From: Caldilineaceae bacterium
GTDB taxonomy: Bacteria > Chloroflexota > Anaerolineae > Caldilineales > Caldilineaceae
Reading direction: 5' to 3'
Length of the DNA stretch: 56,897 nucleotides
Assembly: GCA_019637695.1 (NCBI GenBank)
Contig: JAHBVG010000036.1
Span: 1 to 56,897, forward strand
Shown here: positions 35,301 through 43,168 of the stretch, piece after piece
How positions within the stretch are numbered: position 1 is the first letter of the stretch
Layout: every line of letters starts with the position of its first letter
Notes under the pieces: model-generated
What the model was told of the DNA's origin: nothing
The model's input: only the letters and a program-made list of their open reading frames with translations
Databases searched by the model: none
Made by a program: the position numbers and the translations under genes

Positions 35301-35381
35301 GAGATTCCCGATGAAGCCGCCCGACGACACTTTCTCACAGCCATCCCCGCCCACCGGGAGGTAGAGATTGGTGATAGGTGA
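32331..35381 (+). CDS. AfsR/SARP-like transcriptional regulator with TPR sensor
   Basis: A 1016-residue regulator. The N-terminal winged-helix DNA-binding region (1-95: YLFGFFHLTVDE, KTRALLAYLVLEG, RSALHNLRQIF) is followed by a BTAD-like segment (to about 175), an NB-ARC/STAND ATPase (FFGRESEI 190-197, P-loop GPGGVGKT 216-223, LLILDSFEHL, GLPLGVELAAAL) and many TPR repeats (about 580-1000). STAND regulators switch on ligand binding and bind direct heptamer repeats through the N-terminal domain. The ATG has no ribosome site and lies about 40 bp from the operator array, so a leaderless mRNA is possible. Its last codons fall in the arm of a long hairpin. Confidence 0.9.
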   Translation: MYRLYLFGFFHLTVDERASLPFRSDKTRALLAYLVLEGHSQPIHRQQLIHLFWPDSTERAAQQNLRSALHNLRQIFAPHAWLQADRLTVSFRASVTDFWCDASAFIQQAVQIEEMWRKGDEGALADPLRDCLTLYHGDFLMDLALSECPAFVLWREKTGRSFRRTWDNLHRIESDLLITPHNLPRQTTPFFGRESEIGMIRSRLLRPEFPIISLVGPGGVGKTRLAVAVAAESMKDFPDGVWFAPLEQTQLTDDQQPEKAQEQIALAIGRTIRLPFHDNASPTEQLCSHLQNKRVLLILDSFEHLIPQGGVNFVLTLLPSLSQATLLITSQQRLGLQAESTIWLQGLPVPPPAKNDLTASAAMYSSVQLFSERAERVSPRFALTGENAEDVADICRSVDGLPLGVELAAALAEERSPGQIAWAIRQTIDALTTRMPDVAPRHRALRGVFDYSWRLLPPPLARIFARCAVIPGSFASADAAVVAQAAPGELEALVERSLLRADSAGLYTVHPQLRRFAEAKLYEAGEWEETRTRFLHHYLGKVEQPSGLYWYGIPDHALSQLAQEWPNIRAAWLGAVEAGHLDLLDRTIRGLGFLQERLNFYLEGVALMEETQRQLETLEITDQQKVPDLLWSRVYGWRGFFLTRTGRHAQAIPLAEEATRRAEQAGDSLEVAGSLGVKAIALRLMGRHREAYAISQEALAISRKAALLMNEILAQIDMGQICWQMGNLSEAQTRLEEATQLTRQAGMRLLEGSAQIALATVYTQQGRYYRAKGILEPMVNLARLLGYVGFEGECRLRLMSLHLHLGRYAEAEQCCARLLEIAQDLGALSLSVYGLALRTRLLYAQGKWAEARQVGKEAVVRATEAGELYPLACATLYLGHVYQALGDVKAAEGVYRTGVELWRQRGVVEGTLEPLAGLASLADRAEETAQARAFVEQIVAALPDGYLYHPAMNEPMALYLTCCRILAEEQPEQAARLRTIALTRLQEEAAEIPDEAARRHFLTAIPAHREVEIGDR

Positions 35382-35509
35382 CTGGGGATTGGGATGACAA
35401 GATGAAACAATCTGCGAGTTGCAGACACTTCATCTTGTCACTTGCAAATCTGCCGCTGTGCCATTCCGCATTCCGCACTGGGCACCCCCAATCCCCAGTC
35501 ACCTATCAC
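35371..35509. repeat. Two-part long inverted repeat of heptad units
   Basis: A perfect 23-bp stem (35371-35393 with 35487-35509) built from GGTGATA/GGTGACT/GGGGATT units encloses a perfect 12-bp stem, TGACAAGATGAA (35395-35406) with TTCATCTTGTCA (35429-35440). The outer left arm holds the regulator stop codon, and the right arm ends 11 bp before the convergent gene's stop. It is probably a bidirectional terminator. Confidence 0.85.
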
Positions 35510-35519
35510 TCATCCCACT

Positions 35520-38500
35520 CTACCGCGCCACACTGGGCAAGAAGATGCGCCCGATGCCCCACACCTCCACAGGGCCGGTGAAGCCGCTGCCGTTGGGGCC
35601 GACGGCCTCCAGCCAGTAATAGACGCGCTGCCCCCAGCCGAAGGAAGTCGCATCCTGCCAGGTGTAGTGGCTGCCGCCGAAGCCGCCGGTCGCGCCGATG
35701 AGTTCTGTCGTCAGCCGGGTTTCGGCTTTGTGCGCCGTGCCCCGCCAGATGTGGAAGCCGTACAGCCCACTCTCGTCGCCGGTCTCCCAATGCAGTTGAG
35801 GACCGTCCCCCCACCAGTTGGCCGCGCTGCTGAAGTCGAGGATATCCACGGCGGTGGGCGCGGCCTCGAACTCGAAGCTGCCAATGTCGCAGGCGTTGCC
35901 CGTGTTCCCGCCGTTGGCGCGGACCACGCCGCGCTGGTCAGTATCCACGCCTGCATCGCAGGACGCCGCCAGCAGCGCGCGCCCCATGCGGGTCGTGGTG
36001 TCTGGGATAGCGTCAATGGCCGGGCTGCCGCTGACCAGGGCGTGGGTGAAGGTCGGTCCGCCGTTGTCGGCCAGGGTGCTGTTGAAGATGGCGGCCAGCG
36101 CGGTGGGGTCTGTGCCGTCGCTGGTGGCGGTGATGTCCGTGGCACCGGGTGTGAACCTGGATATGGCAGCGTACGTTGATAACCCGCTATGGCCAAAGAG
36201 ATTGAAGTTGTTGCCGGTGATGGTCCCCCCAATGTCTTGATAGAGTTCAGAACCATAAGGGGCTGAGTTGCCAGAGACCAGTGTATGATTCAACGTGATT
36301 GAACCACCAGCCATTTGAGCCAGGCCACCGCCGCCACTATAGGGTGTGTCGCTGCTGTTGTTGACAATGGCGCTGCTGTTGATGATTACGGTTGCTCCCC
36401 CATATCCGTTATAAATTCCCCCTCCAAATGCAGCGCCTGTATTGCCGGAAATGGTGCTGTTGTTCACGACCAGGACTGCCGGGTCTGCACCGACGTCATT
36501 GTGGAAGTTGAGAATGCCAGCGCCTTGAGTTTCAAATGTACGATTGTTGGCGATGGTACTGTTGTTGACCGTCAGGTTGCCCCGATTGTGAATGCCAGCC
36601 CCGCCGGCAATGTTGCCGGTATCTCCGTCGCTGATGGTGACCCGGTTGAGCGTGAGATCGCCGTCATTGGTGACGAGCAAAATGCGAAAAGCGTCAACCG
36701 CGCCCGCATCCCGGCTGATGGTGAAGCCATCCCCCTCGATGGTGATGGGGGTGTTGACCCACGGCAGGCCATTGGGGCCATTGAGGTTATTGTGCCTGGT
36801 GGTCAGCGTCACATCGTCCAGCAGGGTGATGGTGTCTGCGCCGCTGCCGGCGTTGCAAATGCCTTTGCTTGCGTCGGTATTGGCGGCGATGATGGCGTCG
36901 ATCAGGTTGCAGTCGCTGCCGTTGATGCGGGCATTGGTCGGTGCGACTTCAAAAGCGCCGATGTCATTGGCTGTGCCCTGGGGACGGCTCACCCCGCGCT
37001 GATCCGTGTGCAGGCCAGGGTTGCCGGCGGCGTCAATGGCCGGGCTGCCCGTGACCAGGGCGTGGGTGAAGGTCGGCCCGCCGTGGGTGAAGGTCGGCCC
37101 GCCGTTGTTCGCCAGGGTGGTGTCCAGGATGTCGGCCAACGCCGTGGGATCTGTGCCGTCGCTGGTGGCGGTGATGTCGCTGCCTCCCGCCGTAACGTTG
37201 TACATGGCCAGAGCGGTTGTCAACCCGCTATGACCAATCAGGTTATTGGCGTCGAGGGTCATTGCCCCGGCGCTTTGTGCGAAGAGTTCATCGCCGAAGC
37301 CCGCCGTGTTGCCGGAGACCAGGGTGCGGCTGACCACAACTGTACTGGTGTTGGCAGCGGCGATGCCCCCGCCATCGCCAGACTTTGTCGTGTTGCCGGT
37401 GACGGTGCTCTGGTCAATGGTCAAGAGGCTGTTATCACAGACAGAGATACCGCCGCCGTTGTTGTAATATGCCTCGTTGCCAGAGATGGTGCTGTTGCGC
37501 ACCAGGGCCTCGCCCCCGCAGATGCGAATCCCTCCACCGCCCACAGTCACCCAATTGCCGGAAATCGTGCTGTTGGTGACGGTCAACGCACCGCTGCTGT
37601 CAATGCCGCTGCCGTACATTGCCTGGTTGTTGCGGAGGATGCTGTCGGTCACTGTTGCAACACCCGTGGTTGTGTTCAAAATAGCAGGGCCATAGATGTT
37701 GTTGCCAATCACCGTGTTGGCCACGGCCAGCGCACCGCTGTTGCCAATGCCACTGCCAAACAGGCTCTGCAATAATTCACTGCCCGTCACCGTCGCCACA
37801 GCCAGGACTTCATTGACAATACCGCCGCCGTTGTTGCCGCCAATCGAGCTATCGGTAACGGTCAGCGTCCCGCTGTTGACAATGCCGACGCCGTGGAGGT
37901 TGCTGCCAACGATAGTGTTGGCGACGAGCGCCGCGCCGCTGTTGGTAACGCCGGCGCCGGCGCGGTTGCCAGTGACGCTGCTGTAGCTGGCGATCAGCGT
38001 CCCGCTGTTGGCAATGCCGGCGGCGCCGCCGGAGTAGTCGGAATAGTTGGAGTCAACCTGGCTGTTGGCGAGCACCAGCGCACCGCTGTTGTAGATCCCT
38101 GCGCCCGCTCCTCCCCGGTTTTGGAAAATGCCGCTATAGTTGGTGACGGTCAGCGCACCGCTGTTGTGAATCCCTCCACCCGGCTCGGATCCAGGGAAGC
38201 CGCCGGATATGATGGCCTGGTTGAGGGTCAACGCGCCGCTGGCTTCTACCGTAAGGATACGGAACAGGTTGAACGGGTCGTCATTCCGCCCGATGGTGTG
38301 GCCGTTGCCGGCGATGGTGATCTCCGTGGTCACCGGCGGCAGGCCGTTGTAGTTCGCATCGTAGGCGGTGTACAGGATTACGGATGCCTGGAGGGTAAGC
38401 GTATCCGCGCCGCTGCCGGCCGCACAGCCCCCGGTGGCCGTGTCGGTGTTGGCGGCGATGATGGCATCCACCAGCGTGCAGGTGGCGCCGTCCACGGTAA

Positions 38501-38786
38501 TCTCGGCGGCGTGGACCGGCGCGCTGCCCAGGGCCAGCAACAGGGCCACCCCGGCCAGACCCATCCCCGCCCGCCGCAGCAGCGCCCGCCGCCGTTGCCG
38601 CGAGAGGCTGAGCAGCCTGGCATACTTGTCGGCAAAGCGGGCCAGCAACGTCTTGCCCGGTCGCCGCAAGAGGCGCGCCAGCCACGGGCGCGTGCCCGCC
38701 TCCCGTTGCGCCTCCTGCCAGGCCGTCTGTAGGGCGGGCCAACCCCGTCCTGGGCTGATCTCCTCATTGGGGTGCGTTGGATGCAT
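35520..38786 (-). CDS. Large secreted beta-helix protein with duplicated units and FN3-like tail
   Basis: A 1088-residue exported protein. The long basic N-terminus (1-73, LLSLSRQRRRALLRR) precedes a signal-like helix (74-88) and an AxA-type site. Two tandem units follow, each starting with CSLREA-like TCTLVDAIIAANTD, then parallel beta-helix repeats (GGGIHNSGALTVTN, NSTISGN) and ending in a choice-of-anchor-Q-like block (SPAIDA...DQRGV.R...DIGAFE). The C-terminus is an FN3-like domain (LHWETGDESGLYGFHIWRG, YYWLEAVGPNG) plus VEVWGIGRIFLPSVAR. Near residue 560 a GGPTFTH heptapeptide is exactly duplicated (21-bp tandem at 37065-37107). It is probably a surface adhesin or polysaccharide-binding protein. 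The ribosome site is strong (AAAGGAGG). Confidence 0.85.
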   Translation of the reverse strand: MHPTHPNEEISPGRGWPALQTAWQEAQREAGTRPWLARLLRRPGKTLLARFADKYARLLSLSRQRRRALLRRAGMGLAGVALLLALGSAPVHAAEITVDGATCTLVDAIIAANTDTATGGCAAGSGADTLTLQASVILYTAYDANYNGLPPVTTEITIAGNGHTIGRNDDPFNLFRILTVEASGALTLNQAIISGGFPGSEPGGGIHNSGALTVTNYSGIFQNRGGAGAGIYNSGALVLANSQVDSNYSDYSGGAAGIANSGTLIASYSSVTGNRAGAGVTNSGAALVANTIVGSNLHGVGIVNSGTLTVTDSSIGGNNGGGIVNEVLAVATVTGSELLQSLFGSGIGNSGALAVANTVIGNNIYGPAILNTTTGVATVTDSILRNNQAMYGSGIDSSGALTVTNSTISGNWVTVGGGGIRICGGEALVRNSTISGNEAYYNNGGGISVCDNSLLTIDQSTVTGNTTKSGDGGGIAAANTSTVVVSRTLVSGNTAGFGDELFAQSAGAMTLDANNLIGHSGLTTALAMYNVTAGGSDITATSDGTDPTALADILDTTLANNGGPTFTHGGPTFTHALVTGSPAIDAAGNPGLHTDQRGVSRPQGTANDIGAFEVAPTNARINGSDCNLIDAIIAANTDASKGICNAGSGADTITLLDDVTLTTRHNNLNGPNGLPWVNTPITIEGDGFTISRDAGAVDAFRILLVTNDGDLTLNRVTISDGDTGNIAGGAGIHNRGNLTVNNSTIANNRTFETQGAGILNFHNDVGADPAVLVVNNSTISGNTGAAFGGGIYNGYGGATVIINSSAIVNNSSDTPYSGGGGLAQMAGGSITLNHTLVSGNSAPYGSELYQDIGGTITGNNFNLFGHSGLSTYAAISRFTPGATDITATSDGTDPTALAAIFNSTLADNGGPTFTHALVSGSPAIDAIPDTTTRMGRALLAASCDAGVDTDQRGVVRANGGNTGNACDIGSFEFEAAPTAVDILDFSSAANWWGDGPQLHWETGDESGLYGFHIWRGTAHKAETRLTTELIGATGGFGGSHYTWQDATSFGWGQRVYYWLEAVGPNGSGFTGPVEVWGIGRIFLPSVAR

Positions 38787-38893
38787 TGGTTCCTCCTTTG
38801 TGGTAGATGTGGTTGATGGGGGGCAGAGTCCGCTGAATCAATTCGGCGTCTGGTATGGAAAACCTGGTAACTCATGTGACGCAGCAGGCGATA

Positions 38894-38955
38894 GATTCCG
38901 GGAATCGCCCAGGAGATTTCGGCTTTGGAACTGGCTGCGGGCGATTCCCGGAATC
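38894..38955. promoter_or_regulatory. Nested inverted repeat between divergent genes
   Basis: GATTCCGGGAATCGCCC (38894-38910) and GGGCGATTCCCGGAATC (38939-38955) are perfect 17-bp inverted repeats, and each arm itself holds the palindrome GATTCC-n-GGAATC. The 28-nt spacing puts the two palindromes on the same face to within half a turn. This looks like a double operator for a dimeric regulator in the 326-bp gap between the beta-helix gene and BTAD regulator 2. Confidence 0.55.
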
Positions 38956-39003
38956 AGCGATCTCGCCCCCACTGGGAACTACATCCGGATTTTCCCGGCC
39001 AAA

Positions 39004-39032
39004 TCGACAAGGATCGCCGTCTATGCTACACT
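39004..39032 (+). promoter_or_regulatory. Promoter of BTAD regulator 2
   Basis: -35 TCGACA (39004-39009), a 17-bp spacer and -10 TACACT (39027-39032) place the transcription start near 39039. The heptamer array at 39060-39088 would then lie in the 5' leader, consistent with autorepression. Confidence 0.5.
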
Positions 39033-39059
39033 GTTGTCCTGATCCCGTATAGCCATAAA

Positions 39060-39088
39060 CCGTGATGGGACCGTGACATAACCGCGAC
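39060..39088 (+). promoter_or_regulatory. SARP-like operator upstream of BTAD regulator 2
   Basis: CCGTGAT (39060-39066), CCGTGAC (39071-39077) and CCGCGAC (39082-39088) repeat at exactly 11 bp, ending 24 bp before the regulator ATG. The heptamers match those at 23382-23410 and 32261-32289 at five of seven positions (n-n-GTGAC). Confidence 0.65.
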
Positions 39089-39112
39089 CGCTCAACGTCA
39101 TCTTCGACTAGG

Positions 39113-42100
39113 ATGAGCCATTCCCCACCTGTACCTCTAACCTTGCGCCTTAACCTGTTTGGCCCCTTCCGCGCCACCTGGGAGAACAGCGCCGCCCTCG
39201 ATCTGCGCCTGGAAAAGGCCGAGGTCTTGCTGGCCTGGCTGGCCCTGGAAGCGCGCCATCCGGTGCCGCGTACCCATCTGGCCGGGCTGCTGTGGGAGGG
39301 TTACCTGCCCGCCAGCGCCTTGCAGAGTCTGCGCACCCTGCTCTATCGCGTGCGCCAGCAGATCGAACCGGCCGATCTGTTACAGGTTACCAACCGCACG
39401 GTCTCCTTCAACAGCGCCAACCCCCATATCTGGTGCGATGCCCTGCAATTTGACCAGTTGATGGCGCATCTGGAGCAGACGCTGACTGTGGGCGGGCCAC
39501 TTTCCTCAGCCCAACGCCACCAGGCCGCCACCGCCCTCGATCTCTACAGCGGGGAATTCCTGACCGGGCTGACCCTGGACGATAGCCCGACCCTGGCCCA
39601 GTGGCTGGCCGAACGCCGCGGCCACTATCAGCGCCAGGTGGAACGGCTGCGCGCGGCCCTGCAACAGGCCGCGCCCCCGGCTGTGGGGATGGAAAGCACA
39701 GGGCCGCAGATTGATTGGGGCGAGATCCCCAGCCCGGTGCATCTCCACGGTCGCCAGGCCGAAGTTGCCCAGATCAAACGCTGGCTGACCGTGGATCGGG
39801 CGCAGTTGATCGGCGTCTACGGCATTGGCGGCCAGGGCAAGACGGCCCTGGCTGCGGAGGCCGTGCGCGAACTGGCCCAGGCATCCCCCTTTCAGCGCAT
39901 TATCTGGCGTTCCTTGCTCAACGCGCCGGCGCTGGATGAGATCCTGTTGGATTGGACGCTCTTCCTCTCCGACTGGCAGATCCCTGCCCTGCCCCCCACA
40001 TTGGATCGCAAACTCGCCTTGCTGGTGAAGCTGCTGGGCCGCTCCCCCACGCTGCTGGTCCTGGACAACCTGGAATCGGTAATGGAGACGGGCGCAAAGG
40101 TGGGGCGCTTCCGCCCTGGCTACGAAGGCTATGCCCAACTGTTGAGCCGCCTGGCCCAGAGCGAACACCAGGGATCGCTGCTGATCACCAGCCGCGAACA
40201 GCCCCTGGTGGTTGAGCAGATGGCGCAGGTGCGGCCCAAAGTGCAGACGCTGCTGCTGGGCGGCCTCTCCCCGGCGGCGGGGATGGCCGTGTTGCGCCAG
40301 CAAGCGCTGCAGGGCGGGGAAGAGAAGCTCAGCCTGCTCGCCAGCCGCTATTCGGGCAACCCCCTGGCCTTGCTGTTGGCGGCGCGGCTGGTGCAGGATC
40401 TCTTCACGGGCGACGCCGACAGCTTCCTGGCCCAGGAGACGCTGATCTTTGACGACATCCGCGACGTGCTGGCCGATCACCTGCGCCGTCTCTCGCCGCT
40501 GGAGCTGGATCTGCTCTTGTGGCTGGCGGTGGAGCGGGAACCGGTCTCGATTCAGAGCTTGCAGGCCAATCTGACCGCGCAGATCCCGCACACCACGATC
40601 CTGGAGACCCTGCGCGCGCTGCGCCGCCATCTGCTGGTGGAGAGCATATCAGGGCTGGAAAGCGCCCTACCCCTCTTCGGCCTGCAAAATGTGGTGTTGG
40701 AATATCTGACCGATTGGCTGGTGGAGCAGATCTGCCAGGAATTGGAGGTGGGGGCTTTTCACTTTCTGCGTAGCCTGGTCTTGATGAAAGCGCACACCCG
40801 CGAGTATGTGCGCCAGAGCCAGATCCGCCTGATCCTGGAGCCGGTGGTGGCTCGTCTGCGCAATTTGTGGGGGCGGGAGAAGGTAGGCGGGCGTCTGCAA
40901 TCCTTGCTGGCGCCGCTGCGCGATCAAGATCCGCTGAGGACGGGCTACGCCGCCACCAATCTGCTGCACCTGTGGCTGATCGCCCAGGAGCGGGTGGAAA
41001 ACGCCGACCTCTCCCATCTGTCGCTGCCAGGGGCCTATCTGCGCAATTTGCATCTGCCCGGCGCGGACCTGACCGGATCCGATCTCCGCGGCGCACTCTT
41101 CACAGATGCCATGGAGGGCATCCGCTCGCTTGCCACCGATGGGGGAGATCGCTGGATTGCCGCCGGCGCAGAGAACGGGCTGATCTGGATCTGGCGCAAG
41201 GCCGATCAATCCCTGCATCAGACGATCCAGACACCCACCTCGGTGATCAGCGCGCTGGCCTTCAACCCCGGCGGCGATCTGCTGGCGGCGGCAGGGGTCA
41301 ATGGCTCGCTCACCCTCTGGTCGGTTGCCGGTGGACGGCTGCACAAACAGCTTCAGCCGGTGGGCAGCGAGATCAAGGCGCTGGCCTACCATCCCAGCGG
41401 CGAATGGCTGGCAAGCGGCGCACGCGACGGGACGATCACCCTGTGGCAGACGATGCGCGGGACCGCCGCCCACCATTTGCCAGCCCAGGCCGAGAGCGCA
41501 CTGCATCTACTCTTTGATAGCGACGGTTCACGGCTGATCTGCGTCTATGCCAACGGTCAGATCGTCGTTTGGGATTGGCAGCAGAGGCAGATTCTGCACA
41601 GTTGGCGGGTCGTCACCGGGGGGCGGATTCCCCGCCTGAGCCTGCACCCCAACGGCAGATGGCTGGCCGGCGCACTGACCGAGGGCGCTGTCTCTGTGTG
41701 GGATTGTGAGAGCGGCGCGCAGGTCCACTACCTGCCCACGCCGGAACAGATCTACGATGTGGCGATCAGCCCAGACGGTGGACTGGTGGTGGGGGCCAGC
41801 CATGATGGATTGATCTATGTGTGGGCGATGGAAAGCGGGCAGCGGGTCAACCTGCTGGTGGGGCATCACCACCGCGTGGCCTGTGTAGCCTTTTGCGCCG
41901 ATGGGCGCACATTGATCAGCTGCGGCGCGGATCATAGCCTGCGGGCGTGGGAACTGCCTTCGGGCCGCGTCCTCTATCAACTCAGCGGCTATCGGCGCTC
42001 GATTGCCACCCTGGCCGTCCACCCGGCGGGGAATCTGCTGGCTATGGCCGGCAACGATCTGACGGTGCGACTGTGGGATACAGAGGGCTGGCAGATTGTG

Positions 42101-42979
42101 CGCCAGTGGCCGGCCCACGAGCGGCTGATCACCACCTGCGCCTTCAGCGCCGACGGTCAACTGTTGGCAACCGGCGGCAGCGACCGCCTGATCCACCTGT
42201 GGGAGGTTGCCAGCGGCCAACCCTTGCGTTCGTTGGAGGGGCACAGCCAACCGGTGGAGCGGGTGGTCTTCCATCCCTCCCGGCCCCTGCTTGCCAGCGG
42301 TGGGCTGGACTTTAGCGTGCGCCTGTGGGATGTCGCCAGCGGCCAGCAACGCCACTGCCTGACCGATAACAGCGATTGGATCAGCGATCTGGCCTTCAGC
42401 CCGGATGGTCGGCTGCTCGCCAACGCGGCCGGCAATCAAACTCTATACATTTGGCAATTGGATGAGGGGTTGAACCCAGCCCCCGCTGTACGCGTCCCTC
42501 TGGTCGATGCTGAATATGGCACAGGGCTGCTGCTGCGCTTTCATCCCCGCAGCCATCTGCTGGCCTGCGCCACCGATCAATCGGTCTGTCTGCTGGACGT
42601 GAGCAGCGGCCAGATCCTGCACACCTTCAGCGGCCATCGTTCGTGGCCGCTGGGGCTGGATTTTCACCCGGCGGGCGATCTGCTTGCCAGTGTGGGCATG
42701 GAGCGTACCCTCTATCTGTGGGATCTGGAAACAGGGCAGGCGCGGTGGTCGCGCCAGGTGGAGAGACAGTCCTACAGTTTGCGTTTCAGCGCCGACGGCG
42801 AGTTCCTCTTCAGCGGTCGCGCCGATGGCTTTTTGGACATCTGGGCGGTTGCCAGCGGGGAACCCGTGCGCACGGTGCGCATTCCCGGTCCCTACGCAGG
42901 GATGAAGATTAGCGGCGTGCGCGGCATCAGCGCGGCGCAACGGGCCAGTCTAACCGCGTTGGGGGCGATTGATGATTGA
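39113..42979 (+). CDS. BTAD/NB-ARC/WD40 giant regulator
   Basis: A 1288-residue STAND-type regulator. It has an N-terminal SARP-like DNA-binding and BTAD region (LRLNLFGPFRATW, AEVLLAWLALEAR, LRTLLYRVRQQI; 10-185) and an NB-ARC ATPase (HLHGRQAEV 210-218, P-loop GIGGQGKT 237-244, LLVLDNLESV). A helical arm and a short pentapeptide-like stretch (GAYLRNLHLPGADLTGSDLRG) lead into about 13 WD40 repeats (660-1270, blades ending in VxLWD). WD40 replaces the TPR sensor of regulator 1, so the two may sense different partners. The ATG is not preceded by a clear ribosome site. Regulation by the arrays just upstream is likely. Confidence 0.9.
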   Translation: MSHSPPVPLTLRLNLFGPFRATWENSAALDLRLEKAEVLLAWLALEARHPVPRTHLAGLLWEGYLPASALQSLRTLLYRVRQQIEPADLLQVTNRTVSFNSANPHIWCDALQFDQLMAHLEQTLTVGGPLSSAQRHQAATALDLYSGEFLTGLTLDDSPTLAQWLAERRGHYQRQVERLRAALQQAAPPAVGMESTGPQIDWGEIPSPVHLHGRQAEVAQIKRWLTVDRAQLIGVYGIGGQGKTALAAEAVRELAQASPFQRIIWRSLLNAPALDEILLDWTLFLSDWQIPALPPTLDRKLALLVKLLGRSPTLLVLDNLESVMETGAKVGRFRPGYEGYAQLLSRLAQSEHQGSLLITSREQPLVVEQMAQVRPKVQTLLLGGLSPAAGMAVLRQQALQGGEEKLSLLASRYSGNPLALLLAARLVQDLFTGDADSFLAQETLIFDDIRDVLADHLRRLSPLELDLLLWLAVEREPVSIQSLQANLTAQIPHTTILETLRALRRHLLVESISGLESALPLFGLQNVVLEYLTDWLVEQICQELEVGAFHFLRSLVLMKAHTREYVRQSQIRLILEPVVARLRNLWGREKVGGRLQSLLAPLRDQDPLRTGYAATNLLHLWLIAQERVENADLSHLSLPGAYLRNLHLPGADLTGSDLRGALFTDAMEGIRSLATDGGDRWIAAGAENGLIWIWRKADQSLHQTIQTPTSVISALAFNPGGDLLAAAGVNGSLTLWSVAGGRLHKQLQPVGSEIKALAYHPSGEWLASGARDGTITLWQTMRGTAAHHLPAQAESALHLLFDSDGSRLICVYANGQIVVWDWQQRQILHSWRVVTGGRIPRLSLHPNGRWLAGALTEGAVSVWDCESGAQVHYLPTPEQIYDVAISPDGGLVVGASHDGLIYVWAMESGQRVNLLVGHHHRVACVAFCADGRTLISCGADHSLRAWELPSGRVLYQLSGYRRSIATLAVHPAGNLLAMAGNDLTVRLWDTEGWQIVRQWPAHERLITTCAFSADGQLLATGGSDRLIHLWEVASGQPLRSLEGHSQPVERVVFHPSRPLLASGGLDFSVRLWDVASGQQRHCLTDNSDWISDLAFSPDGRLLANAAGNQTLYIWQLDEGLNPAPAVRVPLVDAEYGTGLLLRFHPRSHLLACATDQSVCLLDVSSGQILHTFSGHRSWPLGLDFHPAGDLLASVGMERTLYLWDLETGQARWSRQVERQSYSLRFSADGEFLFSGRADGFLDIWAVASGEPVRTVRIPGPYAGMKISGVRGISAAQRASLTALGAIDD

Positions 42980-43066
42980 TGATTGGGGACTGGGGACTAG
43001 GGATTGGGTATTAGGGATTGGGTATTGGGTATTAGGGATTAGGGACTGGGGACTGGGGATTGGGAA
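42972..43066. repeat. Heptanucleotide tract (ATTGGGG/ACTGGGG/ATTAGGG)
   Basis: At least thirteen consecutive 7-bp units (ATTGATG, ATTGATG, ATTGGGG, ACTGGGG, ACTAGGG, ATTGGGT, ATTAGGG and so on) begin in the last codons of BTAD regulator 2. The sequence family closely resembles the short tandem heptad repeats (STRRs) known from cyanobacteria such as Nostoc. Here it lies between codirectional genes. The rest of the gap to 43168 holds only the ribosome site (AAAGGAGG) of the next gene. Confidence 0.9.
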
Positions 43067-43168
43067 GATGACCCTGTCACCTACAAACTTGCAACGTCAG
43101 CTGATTTTTCCAAACCGGCCAAGTCCAAGAACGCCTGGCAGGTTTGATTCCAAAGGAGGGACGGAGCT

